Shown here: one piece after another, positions 25,651-36,820 of the stretch
Layout: every line of letters begins with the position of its first letter
Numbering within the stretch: the stretch's first letter is position 1
Origin: Manihot esculenta
Taxonomy: Eukaryota > Streptophyta > Magnoliopsida > Malpighiales > Euphorbiaceae
Reading direction: 5' to 3'
Length of the DNA: 64,000 nt
NCBI RefSeq assembly: GCF_001659605.2
Contig: NC_035169.2
Location: 12,439,942-12,503,941 of the forward strand
Notes under the pieces: generated by a model
Told to the model about the DNA's origin: nothing
The model's input: the letters and a program-made list of their open reading frames with translations, nothing else
The model's database searches: none
Translations under genes and position numbers: made by a program

Positions 25651-27394
25651 GCAATGGGCGTTTTCATGGAGATAGATGCCCGGGATCGCGCTCTTAGGGA
25701 CTTCGTGGACCACCGTATCGAGGAGGCGCGTCTTGAGGAGAACTTGTCGGTGACTAGCGATGCCCGGAGCAATCTTGCGGCTGCACAAGAGCACTCCAAG
25801 TCCCTCTAGGTGGAGCTATCTATTGCGCTAGAGGCCCTCAAAAGGGCTGATGGGAGGGCAGCTGCAGCTGAGATTAGTCGAGATAAAGCATTGGAGCAGT
25901 TGTCCTCCCTAGAAGAGGTTCGAAAGGAGAGGGATGAGGCCACGAGCCAGAAGGAGGAGGTCCAGCATCAATACGAGGCCTTGAAGACAAATTTTGATGC
26001 TGCGTGAGCTCAGAGAGAAGAAGCCTGTAATACCCGGCTAGATTCTGGCATCGAAATCCCTACCTTCCGGCGGAATCTCCGTTGGAATCTGGAATTTCTG
26101 AAGATGCCAGAGGCTTCTAGAGGGGTAAAATGTGTTTTTCTAAAATGTTTTTACTGATTTTATGGGTTTAAATGGAAAAAAAGAATTGAGTTTTCAAAAG
26201 AAAAGACCAAGAAGGCATTTGCCAGGTTCGGCCGCCGAAAGTGAAGTTCGGCCGCCGAACATGGAAAGGCTTCGGGAGCGCCTTTGGCCTCCGAAAGTCT
26301 TGTTTGAACGAGCCAAGATTCAGCCGCCGAAAGTCAAGTTCGGCCGCCGAACATGCATGAGTTTAGGGGGCATGTTAGGCTGCCGAAGGTCTTCGACCAG
26401 GCCACCTATAAAGGGCCCTCAGATCGAAAATGGGCGAGTTTTCTCCCCATTCTCGAGCTCAGGTGAGTTTTTGTCCTCCCTTGGCCGTTTTCATGTTTTT
26501 CTTCATCTCCTTCATGTTTTCATGAGTTCCATGGTTATTTTGAAGAGTTTTCAAGCTTAGATCAAGTTTTGGGAGCTTGGAGCTTTTGGAGCTTGGATTC
26601 TCCACACCTCCGAGTTAGAGATCACTCAACCCTCGATCTTCAAGAGGTAAGTGTGGATCTACGCTTTCTTTTACGTTTCATGAAGTTTTAAGTAAGTTTT
26701 AAGAGGTTTTAATGGTTGAGTATGGGTAGATATGCATGTTTAGGTTTATGTGGCTTTTTATGCCCAATGTATGTTATGTGAGGTTTGTGTTGAGGAGTTT
26801 ATGTTAGTTTATGCTCCTTTATGCATGTGGGAGAGAGTATGCATGATTGGGAGAGAGTATGTGAGGATTTGGGTTGTTTTGATGGTTTTGGCCTATGTGG
26901 GTCATAAGCTATCTATGTATGTTTTGATGTTGTTTCCGGAGTTTAATCAAGTTGTTAAGCTCCTTTGTGCATGGTTAAAGGTTTATGCATGTTTTGGTAA
27001 AGTTGGGTGCTTGTTTTGGGGTGTTGGAAGGTTTGGGAGGCTTCAATGCATGAGAAGCTGAGTTCTGCCCTTCTGGGAAGAACTCAGGTTCGGCCGCCGA
27101 AGGTGGTTTCGGCCGTCGAACCTGCCTTTGGATGCATGGATTGGCCGCCTAACCTTGCCCCCGAAAGTTGAGTTTTGGCTTGAAAGCAGACTTTCGGCCG
27201 CCGAAGGAAGGATTCGGCCGCCGAAAGTGCCTGACTTTCGTCTCTGGAGAACGACTTTCGGCCGCCGAAGGTGCCGCCGAAAGTACCAGAGTTTCGTCTC
27301 TGGAGAGAGGGTTCGGCCGCCGAAGGTGCCGCCGAAAGTGCCCTGTCCAGCCTTTTCATGGTTGTTTTCTATGCATGGTTAAGTGATGTTTTAA

Positions 27395-29402
27395 CACTAC
27401 AAGATTTTTCCGGATTAGTAACGGATTTTTCCGTTACTAATCAATGAAAAATCCGTTACTAACCAGTTTAGTAACGGATTAGTAACGGATTTACATCCGT
27501 TACTATGAACCTCGTTGCTAATGCAATAGTAACCGATTAGCAATCCGTTACTGATTTAGTAACGGATTTAGTAACGAATTTGTAATGAAATTTAGTAACG
27601 GATTTCAAATCCGTTACTAATTTAATAAAAATTAAAAATATATAAATAAATTGCATCCGTTACTAAATGTAGTAACGGATAGAAATCCGTTACTAATCCG
27701 TTACTAATTTGATAAAATAAAAAATAAAAAAATATTTTAAATTTATATTCTGTTATTAAATCTATTGTTAATTTTAAAAATTATTTTAAAAATTATATTA
27801 AATTATTAATTTATTTCATTTTTTTTAAATGGAATTAATTTATTTCATTATATTTTACATTAGATAATAATTTAATTATGGTAAACTATTAATTTTTTCA
27901 TTGTATTTTATATTAAATATTAACTTTAATATTTTAAATTTTATTAATTTTATGAGAAAATTATTATAAAATTACATGAGAAAATTTAAAAAAAGAAAAA
28001 AATGTGAGAGAATAGAAAAAAATGAGATATAAAAGAGAAAATAACAAAAGAAAGAAAATAAAAGAAAATAATGATAAAAATGAAGAGCAAATAAGAAAAT
28101 AGGGAAAATTAAAGGAAATGAGAAAAAAGGAAGAAAAAATAGAAAAAAGAAAGAAAATGAGCGAAAGATGAAGAAAAAATGAAGAAAAATAAAGAGAAAA
28201 TGAAGATATACAAAAGAATGTGAAAAAAAAAGGTTAGAGTATATATATGAGAGAAAAGAAAGTAAATGAATGAATAATGAAAGAAAAAGGAAGGGAAAAT
28301 GATAGAAAGTGGAAGAGAAAATGAAAGAAAATAGAAGAAAATGAAAGAAAATAGAAGAAAATGAAAGAAAAATATATGAGAGAAAATAAAACAAAAATCA
28401 AGTGATAAAAGGAAGATCAATAATGAAAGAAAATTGAAGAGAAAATTGAAGGAAATGAAAGAAAATGAAAAAAAAAAGGAGTTAATAATTAAGAAAAAAA
28501 AAGATAAAGGAGAAATGAAGAAATGAGGAGAGAAGAGGAGAAAGAAAATGAATGAAATGAAGGGAAATAAAATGGGGAGAAAGAAAATGAATGGAGTGAA
28601 GGGAGATAAAATGGGTGAGTGTATAAATACGCGAATTAGTAACGGATTTAGTAACAGATTTAATCCGTTACTAAATTTTAAAAAAAAAACGCGGGCGAAC
28701 TAAAATAAAAAGGCGGCATTAGTCTTCAAATTTTAGTAACGGATTTCTTAATCCGTTACTAATTTAACGGATTTAGTAACGGATTAAATCCGTTACTAAA
28801 TTTTTTTAAAAAAACGCGGGCGAACTAAAATAAAAAGGTGGCATTATTCTTCAAATCTTAGTAACGGATTTTTTAATCCGTTACTAATTTTTATATTAGT
28901 AACGGATTAAATCCGTTACTAAATTTTTTAAAACAAATTTTAGTAACGGATTTCTTAATCCGTTACTAATTTTTAGATTAGTAACGGACTAAATCCGTTA
29001 CTAAACTTAAAAAGAAAAATTGAAATTTTAAAAAATAAAAAATCGATTTTTTATTAAAAAAATAGTAACGGATTAAATCCGTTACTAAATCTGTTACTAA
29101 TTATATAATATATTGCATTCCGTTATTAAATCCGTTACTATTTTATTTATTTATTTAGTAACCGATTTAGTAACAAATTTATTAACGGATTGAAATTCGT
29201 TACTAATTTTTAGCTAATTTAGTAACGGATTTATAACGGATCTCAAAATCCGTTATTAAATTTATAAATAATTTTATTAAATAACAGATTTAGTAACGGA
29301 TTGTTAATCCGTTACTAAATAATAAAAATTAATAACGGAATATAAAATCTGTTACTAATCCGTTACTAATATCCGTTACTATTCCGACAGATTTTAGTAG
29401 TG
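27395..29402. mobile_element. Non-autonomous CACTA (En/Spm) DNA transposon
   Basis: It starts CACTACAAGATTTTT and ends ATTTTAGTAGTG, so both termini read CACTAC inward. A 3-base duplication TAA lies at 27392-27394 and 29403-29405. The D LTR shows the uninterrupted site. The element is 2008 bases and encodes no transposase. Its outer parts are packed with the motif AGTAACGGATT in both orientations (about 35 copies by eye), like the subterminal repeats bound by CACTA transposases. Confidence 0.85.
27960..28620. repeat. Purine-rich low-complexity core of the CACTA element
   Basis: The plus strand is almost only A and G with scattered T (GAAAATGAAAGA-like units) for about 650 bases. Long frames on the other strand encode only Phe/Ser/Leu runs and are an artefact of this bias. 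Confidence 0.85.
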
Positions 29403-30581
29403 TAAGGGGTTTTTGGGTAGTTGTTTATGAGTTGTTTAGAGTGTGTTGGCACCTCATTCGAGTCCACCTGTGTAGGATCAGACCCGAGGGACCGAGGAGG
29501 CAATCAGTATTAGCAGTTGCAGAGTCAGTCCAGCGTCTGCCAGAGGTGAGTAGAACTATACTTAATCTTTTATTTTATGAAATCAAATGCCTAAAGCATG
29601 CTCATGCATCATGTTTATATGTAATAGGTTGATTGCACTAGTTACACGAATATGAAGCATTGCATTATTTACTGTTGATGGAGATTGGACAAAGGACGAC
29701 CCTACTAGCCCTAGAGATGTTGTGAGACCTGGCCGGGCCAGGCATACGAAGGTTGTGAGACCCGGCCGGGCCGGGCATACTGAGACTGGAAGGGATGTTT
29801 TGGGGTTAGGTCCAATCCGTGATATGATTTGTTTGTGCTGTGACGCATTTCATGAAAGCATGTAATTAATGAACTATTTTCCTTATTTCTACTCACTGGG
29901 CTTTTTAGCTCACCCCTCTCCCCTAACCCCAGTGTTGCAGGTTTGAGGTTGATCGGGAAGTCTCGAGAGCAAAGGTTATGCTTATGTAATAGTTTTAGAT
30001 TAGTACTTTTAGTGTGGACATGTATTATAAATTGATATAATGATTTGTAAGAGAATGTAATGTAAAGTTAAGTGGAGTTATGTTTATGGTTTAGTACTGT
30101 GCTTGGCCCTGAGATTTGGTTAGTCCCTGTTTAATACATGATGTATGTTATGCTAGATGTTGAGTTGTGTTTGAACTAATCTTGTGGCATGTGTTGTTTA
30201 CCACGCTATGGTAATTAATGAGGACCTTAGTGGAGGTCTTATGTTTGTGGTTTGATGCATGCACAGGTTAGGTTCTAGTTCCTTGGATGTAATCCCAGCT
30301 TGATGTATGTTATGTTGACCCAGCTAGAGTTTTGATGAGGGCTCTAGTAGGGGATCCTTTTATGTTTTCAGTTATGTCGCATACAGGTCAAGCTCGGTTT
30401 GTACATCAGATGTTTGAGTTTTTATGTTAAAGTTTTGATCATGTATGGGTTTTGACCAGGTGATAGAAGGTATGTTTGGCTTGCTACGGGTCCCGGCGGC
30501 CTTAAGCCGATCTGGATCCTAGCGCCGGTGGCGGTTCGGGCTGTTACAGAGGGGTATCGATTTCCGGGTCGTTACAAAGCC

Positions 30582-31241
30582 CGAGCTTGGGTCGTGGTCC
30601 TCGAGCAAGAGCTGACCAGGCGTGCTGATAATGAGAGAGACCTAGCTCTGGCAGCAGAATCATCTAGACTTCAAAACTAGCTTCTCTGCCAGGAAGTCGA
30701 GGCTCTTAAAAAGAGATGTGCGGCCTTGCTTGAGGATGCCAAGCATGCTGAGGACAGGGTCCAGTTGGAGTGTGAAGAGGGCCTAAGGGAGTACAAGGAG
30801 TCAGATGTGCTGAAAAGGGAGATTGAGCAGGCCTATGAAGCTCGCCTTCAAAGTTATAAAGACTCTTCTGAGTTGAAAACCAAAATAGCTGAGGCCTGCG
30901 AGGAGCGACTTGCGGAATTTAGAGTCTCTAGCGAGATGAAGATGGCGATCTGGAATAAGAGCTTCCGCATGTTCGTCTCTGGTTACAATCGAGGCTTGAG
31001 GACTGCTAGATATGCCCCTTCCACCCTGTTGGCTGAACTCCGAGCTGCTGAGGAAGACTCCGATGGCGAGGAGGTGCTTTACGGGGAGGATGACAGACCC
31101 TTGCCCAAAGGAGCTCCTCGCACTGCAGCTGGGCCTTTTGAGGCAGATGCCGAGCTAAGGGAGGGGGACGACAAGGCTGCCGAAGATGCTGGGCCTCAGG
31201 GGGGAGAGGATCCTTGGGGAAATTGTACCATTTGTAGATAG
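30582..31241 (+). pseudogene. F antisense ORF, 3' part (coiled coil and acidic tail)
   Basis: This continues the ORF interrupted at 26020. A TAG lies at about 30678-30680; after it the frame is open to the stop at 31239-31241. The text is Glu/Lys/Arg-rich coiled coil (EIEQAYEARLQSYKDSSELK) with three repeated blocks ending in a similar SSE/SDV-LK/MK motif. A conserved-looking WNKSFRMFVSGYNRGL block follows, then an acidic tail (AAEEDSDGEEV). The C-terminus fits the family named for the 5' part. No function is known to me. Confidence 0.7.
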
Positions 31242-32138
31242 TAGCTTAGATAATAGCGATGTAAATACTGATGTACCTAGACATGTAAGTCCTTTAAGGA
31301 CAGTTTTTCCTTCAGTAGAATAGGTTGTAATTTTTATCTTTGTCTAACTAAACCTAATTTTATTTGTGTTCATACTTAATTCTCATTTTCTGCTTTTGTT
31401 TATTTTTCCTTCCCTATCAAATTACTTAATCTGTTAAAAGCCTAATTGGCTCAATTTGTCAAAGACTTAAGAATAAAACACTTTAGCCATGTGCCCAATA
31501 ATTTTTTCTAAGGAATCAACCATACTGTTTTTTATTTCTCACCTTTGAGCTGATCAGGGCTGAAATTTTATCAAGTGACTTAGCTTCTTATGAATTGTTC
31601 TAATCTTGCGGAGGCGTTTCTATCTGTGAACCTTTTCTGAGCTGGGTTTGCCTTAAGGATAAAAATCTTTAAGTCTGTATATTCATTTAATTTCCCACAG
31701 GGTTCAATCATATCAGGTCTTCACCATGGGTTCAATTTTTAACAATTGACGAAACTTCCAACTCACGAGTTTTCATGATTCTTACAAGGACATCCTCATT
31801 TTCTTTTATTACTTTACTAATGTGAGCTCGGGTGCATAGCCTTCACGTAATAACGATAAGTTAGATCATGTACCTTTTAAAATGATGAGCAGGGCTGGCC
31901 TTTTGTTTTTAGTTCTGTTCTGATAGGGATTGAGGCTGTGGCCTTGTCTGCTCATGCCTCAGATTTCTTCTTGGATCAGAGGAGGCTTGTAACTTTCAGT
32001 TTGCCCTTGAGCTTTCAGAGTTTGGCTCTCCTCTTGTTTGGTTTTTCGGGCTTAGATTTGCGTGTTTCAAGTCGGCACTTTTGGTCTCGTGTTGCTTTTG
32101 TCTTCTCAGCCGGTTTAATGGTGCCGGGGGCGCTTGGG
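31242..32138 (+). other. Non-coding stretch of F between antisense ORF and tandem repeats
   Basis: T-rich sequence without a supported frame. The first 150 bases after the stop could be a 3' UTR for the antisense gene (TGTAA-rich). Nothing else recognised. Confidence 0.6.
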
Positions 32139-32510
32139 GAGCCTGGTCACCTACCTCACTGAGGTCTTGCGCAAGATTCAGACTCTGTGGCCTTACTATC
32201 GCTTTGTCATCTCAATTCGATTTTGTGGCGCCGAGAGATCTTGGGGATCCCGGTCACTACCTCCCTGGGGTCTTGCGCAAGATTCAGGCGCTGTGGCCTT
32301 ACTGTCGCTTCGTCATCTCAGTTCGGTTTTGTGGCGCTGGGAGATCTTGGGGATCCCGGTCATCTACCTCCCTGAGGTCTTGGGCAAGATTCAGGCACTA
32401 TGGCCTTACTGTCGCTTCGTCATCTCAGTCGCTTCGTCATCTCAGTTCGGTTTTGTGGCGCTGGGAGATCTTGGGGATCCTAGTCACCTACCTTCTTGAG
32501 GTCTTGGGCC
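32139..32510. repeat. About 106-base tandem repeat, 3.5 copies, in F
   Basis: Units start at about 32139, 32245, 32351 and 32475 (GGATCCCGGTCA-like). The third unit is longer because an 18-base segment (CGCTTCGTCATCTCAG-like) is doubled. Overlapping frames here are by-products of the repeat. Tandem repeats in this position are common in Tat elements. Confidence 0.85.
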
Positions 32511-32653
32511 TTTGTGCCTGTTTTATTTTTCTTTTCTATTTCTTTCAATGGAAGCAATGTAAGTTATGGCAAATGAAGAATTGGACGATAACCACGTCTA
32601 TTTTATTACCATACTTTTAAAATATGATCAATCTTTTTACATTTGATAACATC

Positions 32654-35155
32654 TTAGGGGAAGTACCTTTTCAAATGCTGGATATTCCAAGCATGAGGCT
32701 CAGGGTTTCCCTGTAAGTCTTTAATCCGATATACCCCTGGTTTGACCATTTTGACTATTTTGAACAGGCCCTCCCAGGTCGGTGCCAGCTTTCCTACAGC
32801 TGCTCTTTTTCCGGTAGCTTTCAGATTTCTCAAGGCTAGATCTCCTACCTTCAGGCTTCTTTCTCTGACCCTTTGATTGTAATAACGAGCTGCTCTTTGT
32901 TGGTAAGCGGCAGTCCAAACTTGAGCTTCCTCCTTGATTTCCTCTAAGGCATCCAGGTTACTTCTCAGTTTATCGCTGTTAGCGTTCTCGTCATTGAACT
33001 GGACCTGATGTGTAGGGACTTGTAGCTCGATTGGGACTACGGCCTCAGTACCAAATGCGAGTGCATAAGGCGTCTCTTTGGTGGACGTCCTGGGGGTAGT
33101 TCGGAGTGCCCATAGGATGCTGTTGAGCTCCTCTACTCAATTGGCCTTTGCCCCGTCCAGCCGCTTTTTCAATCCTTGGAGGATGGCTCTATTAGTGACC
33201 TCTGTTTGGCCGTTGGTCTGAGGATGGGCCACCGAGGAGAATTTGTGCCATATGCCCATATTCGCTGCGAATGCTCTGAAGGCACTGTAGTCAAATGGTC
33301 TGCCGTTATCTGAGATGAGTACCCTCGGTATTCCGAACCTGCAGATGATGTTGCCCCATATGAAGTCCATCATCTTACAGGCTGTGATTGTGGGGATTGC
33401 CTCTGCCTTTGGCCATTTCGAGAAGTACTCCACAGCCACCACTACAAATTTCTTCTGCCCCGTGGTCTTAGGAAAAGGTCCTAAGATGTCTATTCCCCAC
33501 TGTGAGAACGGCCACGGGCTGGATATGTTGGACTGAGGAGTGGCTGGGACATTGATGGCATTAGCAAACCTCTGGCATACATCGCATCTTCGGACAAACT
33601 CTTCTGCCTCCTTTTTAACAGTGGGCCAGTAATATCCTTGCCTGAATATTTTGCTTGCCAGGGTTCCCGCACCTTCACGGGCTCCACACATTTCCTGGTG
33701 TATTTCTTCCATCACCTTTATTGCCTCTTTCGGGCTCACACATCGGAGCCACGGGCTGGATTTCCCCCTTCTGTACAGGATTCCCCTTACTGCTTGGTAA
33801 TTAGTAGCTCGATCAGTTATTTTCTTCGCTTCCTCCTTGTCTTCAGGGAGCTTTCCCTTCTCCAGGTATTCCAGGTATGGGGTCATCCAGCTTTGGCCTT
33901 GCTCCACCTGCAATACAGCGGCCGTTTTGTCAAAAGCAGGTGTGCTAACATGTTGTATGTACACCTCATCTGGGAGCTGCTCCAGCTCTTCCCTAGACAA
34001 CCTGCTAAGCAAGTCCGCCTCTTCATTCTCTTCGTGAGGTATTCTCTGGTATCTGACCATGATCCCTTTACTCTTGAGCTCGACTTCTATGGCCTTTACC
34101 TTTGTCAGGTAGTTCTGCATGGTAGGGTCTCTAGCCTGATATGCCCCGGTAATCTAGTTGATCACTAACTGGGAATCACTATTCACCTCGAGGTCAGTTG
34201 CCCCTACTTCCATTGCTACCAGCATTCCATTTATCAGAGCCTCATATTCTGCTATATTGTTAGAGGCTTTAAATTCCAGGCGCAGAGCATAACAGACTTT
34301 GAAACCCTCAGGTCCTTTTAGCATTATTCCTGCGCCACTGCCCCCAGTGCCGGATGCCCCGTCTACATATAACTTCCAACTGAACTCTTGTGAGGGCTGC
34401 CTCTCTCTCTCACCTTCCAATGCTTCCAAAGATGACTCACCCGGTTCCGTCTGCTTTTCATTGAAAGAGCACTCTGCTATGAAGTCAGCAAGAGCTTAAG
34501 ATTTTATGGTTGTTCGAGGTCGGTATTCTAAGCAGTAAGGGCTGATCTCGATGGACCAAGCGAGCATCCGACCTGAAGTTTCTGGCCTGTGGAGGATCTT
34601 CTTCAACGGCTGGTCTGTCATCACTACTCCTTGGTGGCTTTCTAAATAAACCCTGAATTTTTTGACTGCCAGCAATAGAGCATATGCTATTTTTTCAATG
34701 TTCAGGTATCTCACCTCGGCATCTTTAAGTACTTTGCTGACATAGAAAATAGGTTTCTGCTCTCCTCCTTCCACTCTCACCAGTACGGCACTGACAGCTT
34801 ACTCTGAGGCTGATAAATAGATTAGGAGCTCTTCCCCTTCCAACGGACTGCTGAGTACATGAGGCGAGCTAAGATAGCTTTTGAGCTCTTTGAAAGCTTC
34901 TCGACAGTCTTCAGTCCATTCGAAATTCGAAACTTTCCTCAACTTCTTGAAAAACGGCAAGCATCTCTCTGCCGACCTCATCATGAAGCGGTTAAGCGCT
35001 ACTATCCTTCCAATGAGCCTCTGGACGTCTCTTACACAGGTCGGCTCGGGCATGTTCAAGATAGCTTCCACCTTCTCGAGATTGGGTTCAATGCCTTTTC
35101 CACTCACCATGTATCCCAAGAACTTTCCTCCCCTAATAAAGAAGGCACACTTCGC
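32654..35155 (-). pseudogene. F Pol, 3' part (RT thumb, RNase H, second RNase H, integrase)
   Basis: In coding order: the RT C-terminal part (GKFLGYMVSGKG), an RNase H-like region (PIFYVSKVL...), and a second RNase H of archaeal type (LYVDGASGTGGSGAGIML, with ASNNIAEYEALI). Integrase follows with the HHCC region (CDVCQRF), the DDE core (GIDILGP, ISDNGRPF, HPQTNGQTE) and a C-terminal domain ending ...LKRYFP at 32654. Stops interrupt it near 34797, 34495, 34154 and 33139. Several are Gln or Trp codons changed by C-to-T or G-to-A. Dual RNase H supports Tat assignment. The protein is dead. Confidence 0.88.
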
Positions 35156-35159
35156 TGGG

Positions 35160-36815
35160 TGACGGAGCGGTTGTCGAAGCCGGTCAAAAATAACCTTCTT
35201 GGTTACCTACAAATACAACTGTAGACAGTGGTGAAGAATCGTATCCACAGAGAATTGATTACCTATTTATTTATCTTGATCAAGACCAATCAAACCAATT
35301 GAAAGCTCAAGTGAAAGCAAGTGATTGCAAATAGAACAAAAGTAAAGTGCAAGGAAAGTAAAAAGGGGGGTTTTGAGATGATTTGATTAACAACTAATGA
35401 AAGTAATTAAAACAGCAAGTAATAAAAATAAAAGAGGAAATCAATAAGAGAAAGGTCTAGTTGAAGATATGGATCCACTTTGGTTGTTTGGGTTGATCAT
35501 TGAAACATGGTAATCTTGATTAACTCAATAGGTTGGTTATGGGGGTGGAAGACGCTTCTCACCACCATGTCTTTCCTTAAGAACAAATTGATTAGGGAAC
35601 GTCCTCTAACCAATTACTAATCAACAAATTGTCAAGGAACGTCCTTGGGCCATAGGCATCAAAACAATTGCCAATTGCATGAAGAACAAGAAAGATCCAA
35701 ACCCTAACTACTCAAACGCATGAGATGTTGCTAGATCATGCAATTTCTTGGTTTTTACACCAAGTGTTCTTAGATCGGAATATTTCCAGCAATTACGGAC
35801 TAACAAATATCCTAATCAACAATCAATTAACTTTGTAATCAAGAATCAAGTGGCCAATTTGATCAAAACAACAAAGCAATCTTTATAATTAAGCACAATT
35901 GCATGAATATTGAATAAATCAAAAGCAAACACTTTATGTTCAGATCTCACAACCCTTTAAACAACCTTAGTTTCAACCAAACTTCAACTAGAAATAGGGT
36001 TTCAGCCACTCATGGCTGAACCAAAACAGAAAATAAAAGAAAAGAAGAAAGAAGATGAAGAACTTAGGTGGAGGAGCTTTTGGAGAGCCTTGATCAATCC
36101 CTTGATGGAAGATTATGATTCTTGGTCTTCTTGAGGCCTTTAAATAGATCTTGAGAGGCTGCCTTTTTTCCTTTTTAGCGTCCATGTATCTTTGAGTGAT
36201 TGCCCCATAGTGCCCTTGAGTTTTCTTTGTGCATGTGTGGAGTTGCAAGCCCTTTTTGGTCTTTTGATTGATGTCCAAGGTGTGTCCAAGAAGATTCATG
36301 CACTAAAGAGGAAGGTGGAGCCTTGATTTGAATTTTGAATGAGCATGGCACTATGTAGGAAACATGTGATCTTCAAGATTTGGCTCATTAAATAGGGAAG
36401 AGCATGTTCGGGGGCAAGTTCGGCTGCCTAAGTTAAGTTTCAGGGGCAGGACTTTCGTCTCTGGAGCCAAGGTTCGGCGGCCGAAGGTGCCCTCGAAGGT
36501 GGGTGACTTTCGCCTCTGGACTGGACTTTAGACCGCCGAAAGTGCCCCCGAAAGTGGGTGACTTTCGGCTTCCGAAAGTGCTTCTGAAGGTGCCCCCGAA
36601 AGTGGTTGAGTTTTGGCTTCCGAAAGTGCTTCCGAAGGTGCTTCCGAAAGTGGCTGTTTTTGGGCATTCTTTGGCACTTTTAAGAGCATTTTCTTCAAAT
36701 TGTTTCTTCACACCTAATATTTGCAAAACATGATTAAAACCACAAAATTAGGTAGAATAGGTGCAAATAAACATCAATAAGATTATGAAAATATGGGCTA
36801 AAATATGCTCTATCA
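35160..36815. mobile_element. Insertion I: non-coding LTR-like element inside F reverse transcriptase
   Basis: The ends are TGACGGAG and GCTCTATCA (TG...CA). Flanking F sequence repeats TGGG or TGGGT, so the duplication is 4 or 5 bases depending on the exact border. Removing it makes the RT frame continuous between the YVDD block and the thumb. It is 1656 bases, encodes nothing I recognise, and may be a solo LTR or a short non-autonomous LTR element. At 36404-36655 it holds an array of TTCGGCGGCCGAA-like dyads similar to those of the unrelated Tekay LTRs. Confidence 0.75.
36404..36655. repeat. Dyad array in insertion I
   Basis: Repeats of the type GTGCTTCCGAAAG and TTCGGCGGCCGAAGG, with GACTTTCG spacers, over about 250 bases. 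They look like the Tekay LTR clusters but lie in a sequence otherwise unlike those LTRs. Confidence 0.8.
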
Positions 36816-36820
36816 TGGGT

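Larger units (their letters stand above)
24173..26020 (+). pseudogene. F antisense ORF, 5' part (putative gypsy type transposon protein, Pfam PF04195-like)
   Basis: The readable text runs from GYKDSIKGWVEGFVVVEL, through a Ser/Pro/Arg-rich linker, to a coiled-coil C-terminal part (ALEQLSSLEEVRKERDEA). This is the layout of plant proteins labelled putative gypsy type transposon, often found antisense in Tat elements; I name the family from memory. Its 5' end is lost to the A1/A2 insertion. Stops interrupt it at 24828-24830, 25807-25809 and 26005-26007. At least two frame changes occur between 25310 and 25420. Two candidate introns (24487-24573 and 25567-25650) have GT...AG borders. The reading frame continues after solo LTR S at 30582. 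Confidence 0.7.
26026..30576 (+). mobile_element. Solo LTR S of the D-like Tekay subfamily, carrying a CACTA insertion
   Basis: The ends are TGTAATACCC and ...GGGTCGTTACA, flanked by a perfect duplication AAGCC (26021-26025 and 30577-30581). No interior remains. Without the CACTA element it is about 2540 bases. It has TATA box CTATAAAGGG at 26406-26415, dyad clusters (26226-26365 and 27088-27340), the donor CAGAG^GTGAGTAG near 29545, and U5 stem CGGC-CTTAA-GCCG at 30497-30509. It begins almost identically to the D LTR, while its last 40 bases resemble the N LTR terminus. Solo LTRs arise by recombination between the two LTRs of one element. Confidence 0.92.

Noticed and set aside
26750..27061. 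103-residue plus-strand frame in solo LTR S
   Set aside because: The matching region of the D LTR does not keep the frame; it is LTR leader sequence.
27972..28420. Long Phe/Ser-rich frames on the minus strand
   Set aside because: By-product of the purine-rich tract; composition only.
32081..32620. Three overlapping frames of 62-179 residues on the plus strand
   Set aside because: All three frames stay open because of the 106-base tandem repeat; no known domain.
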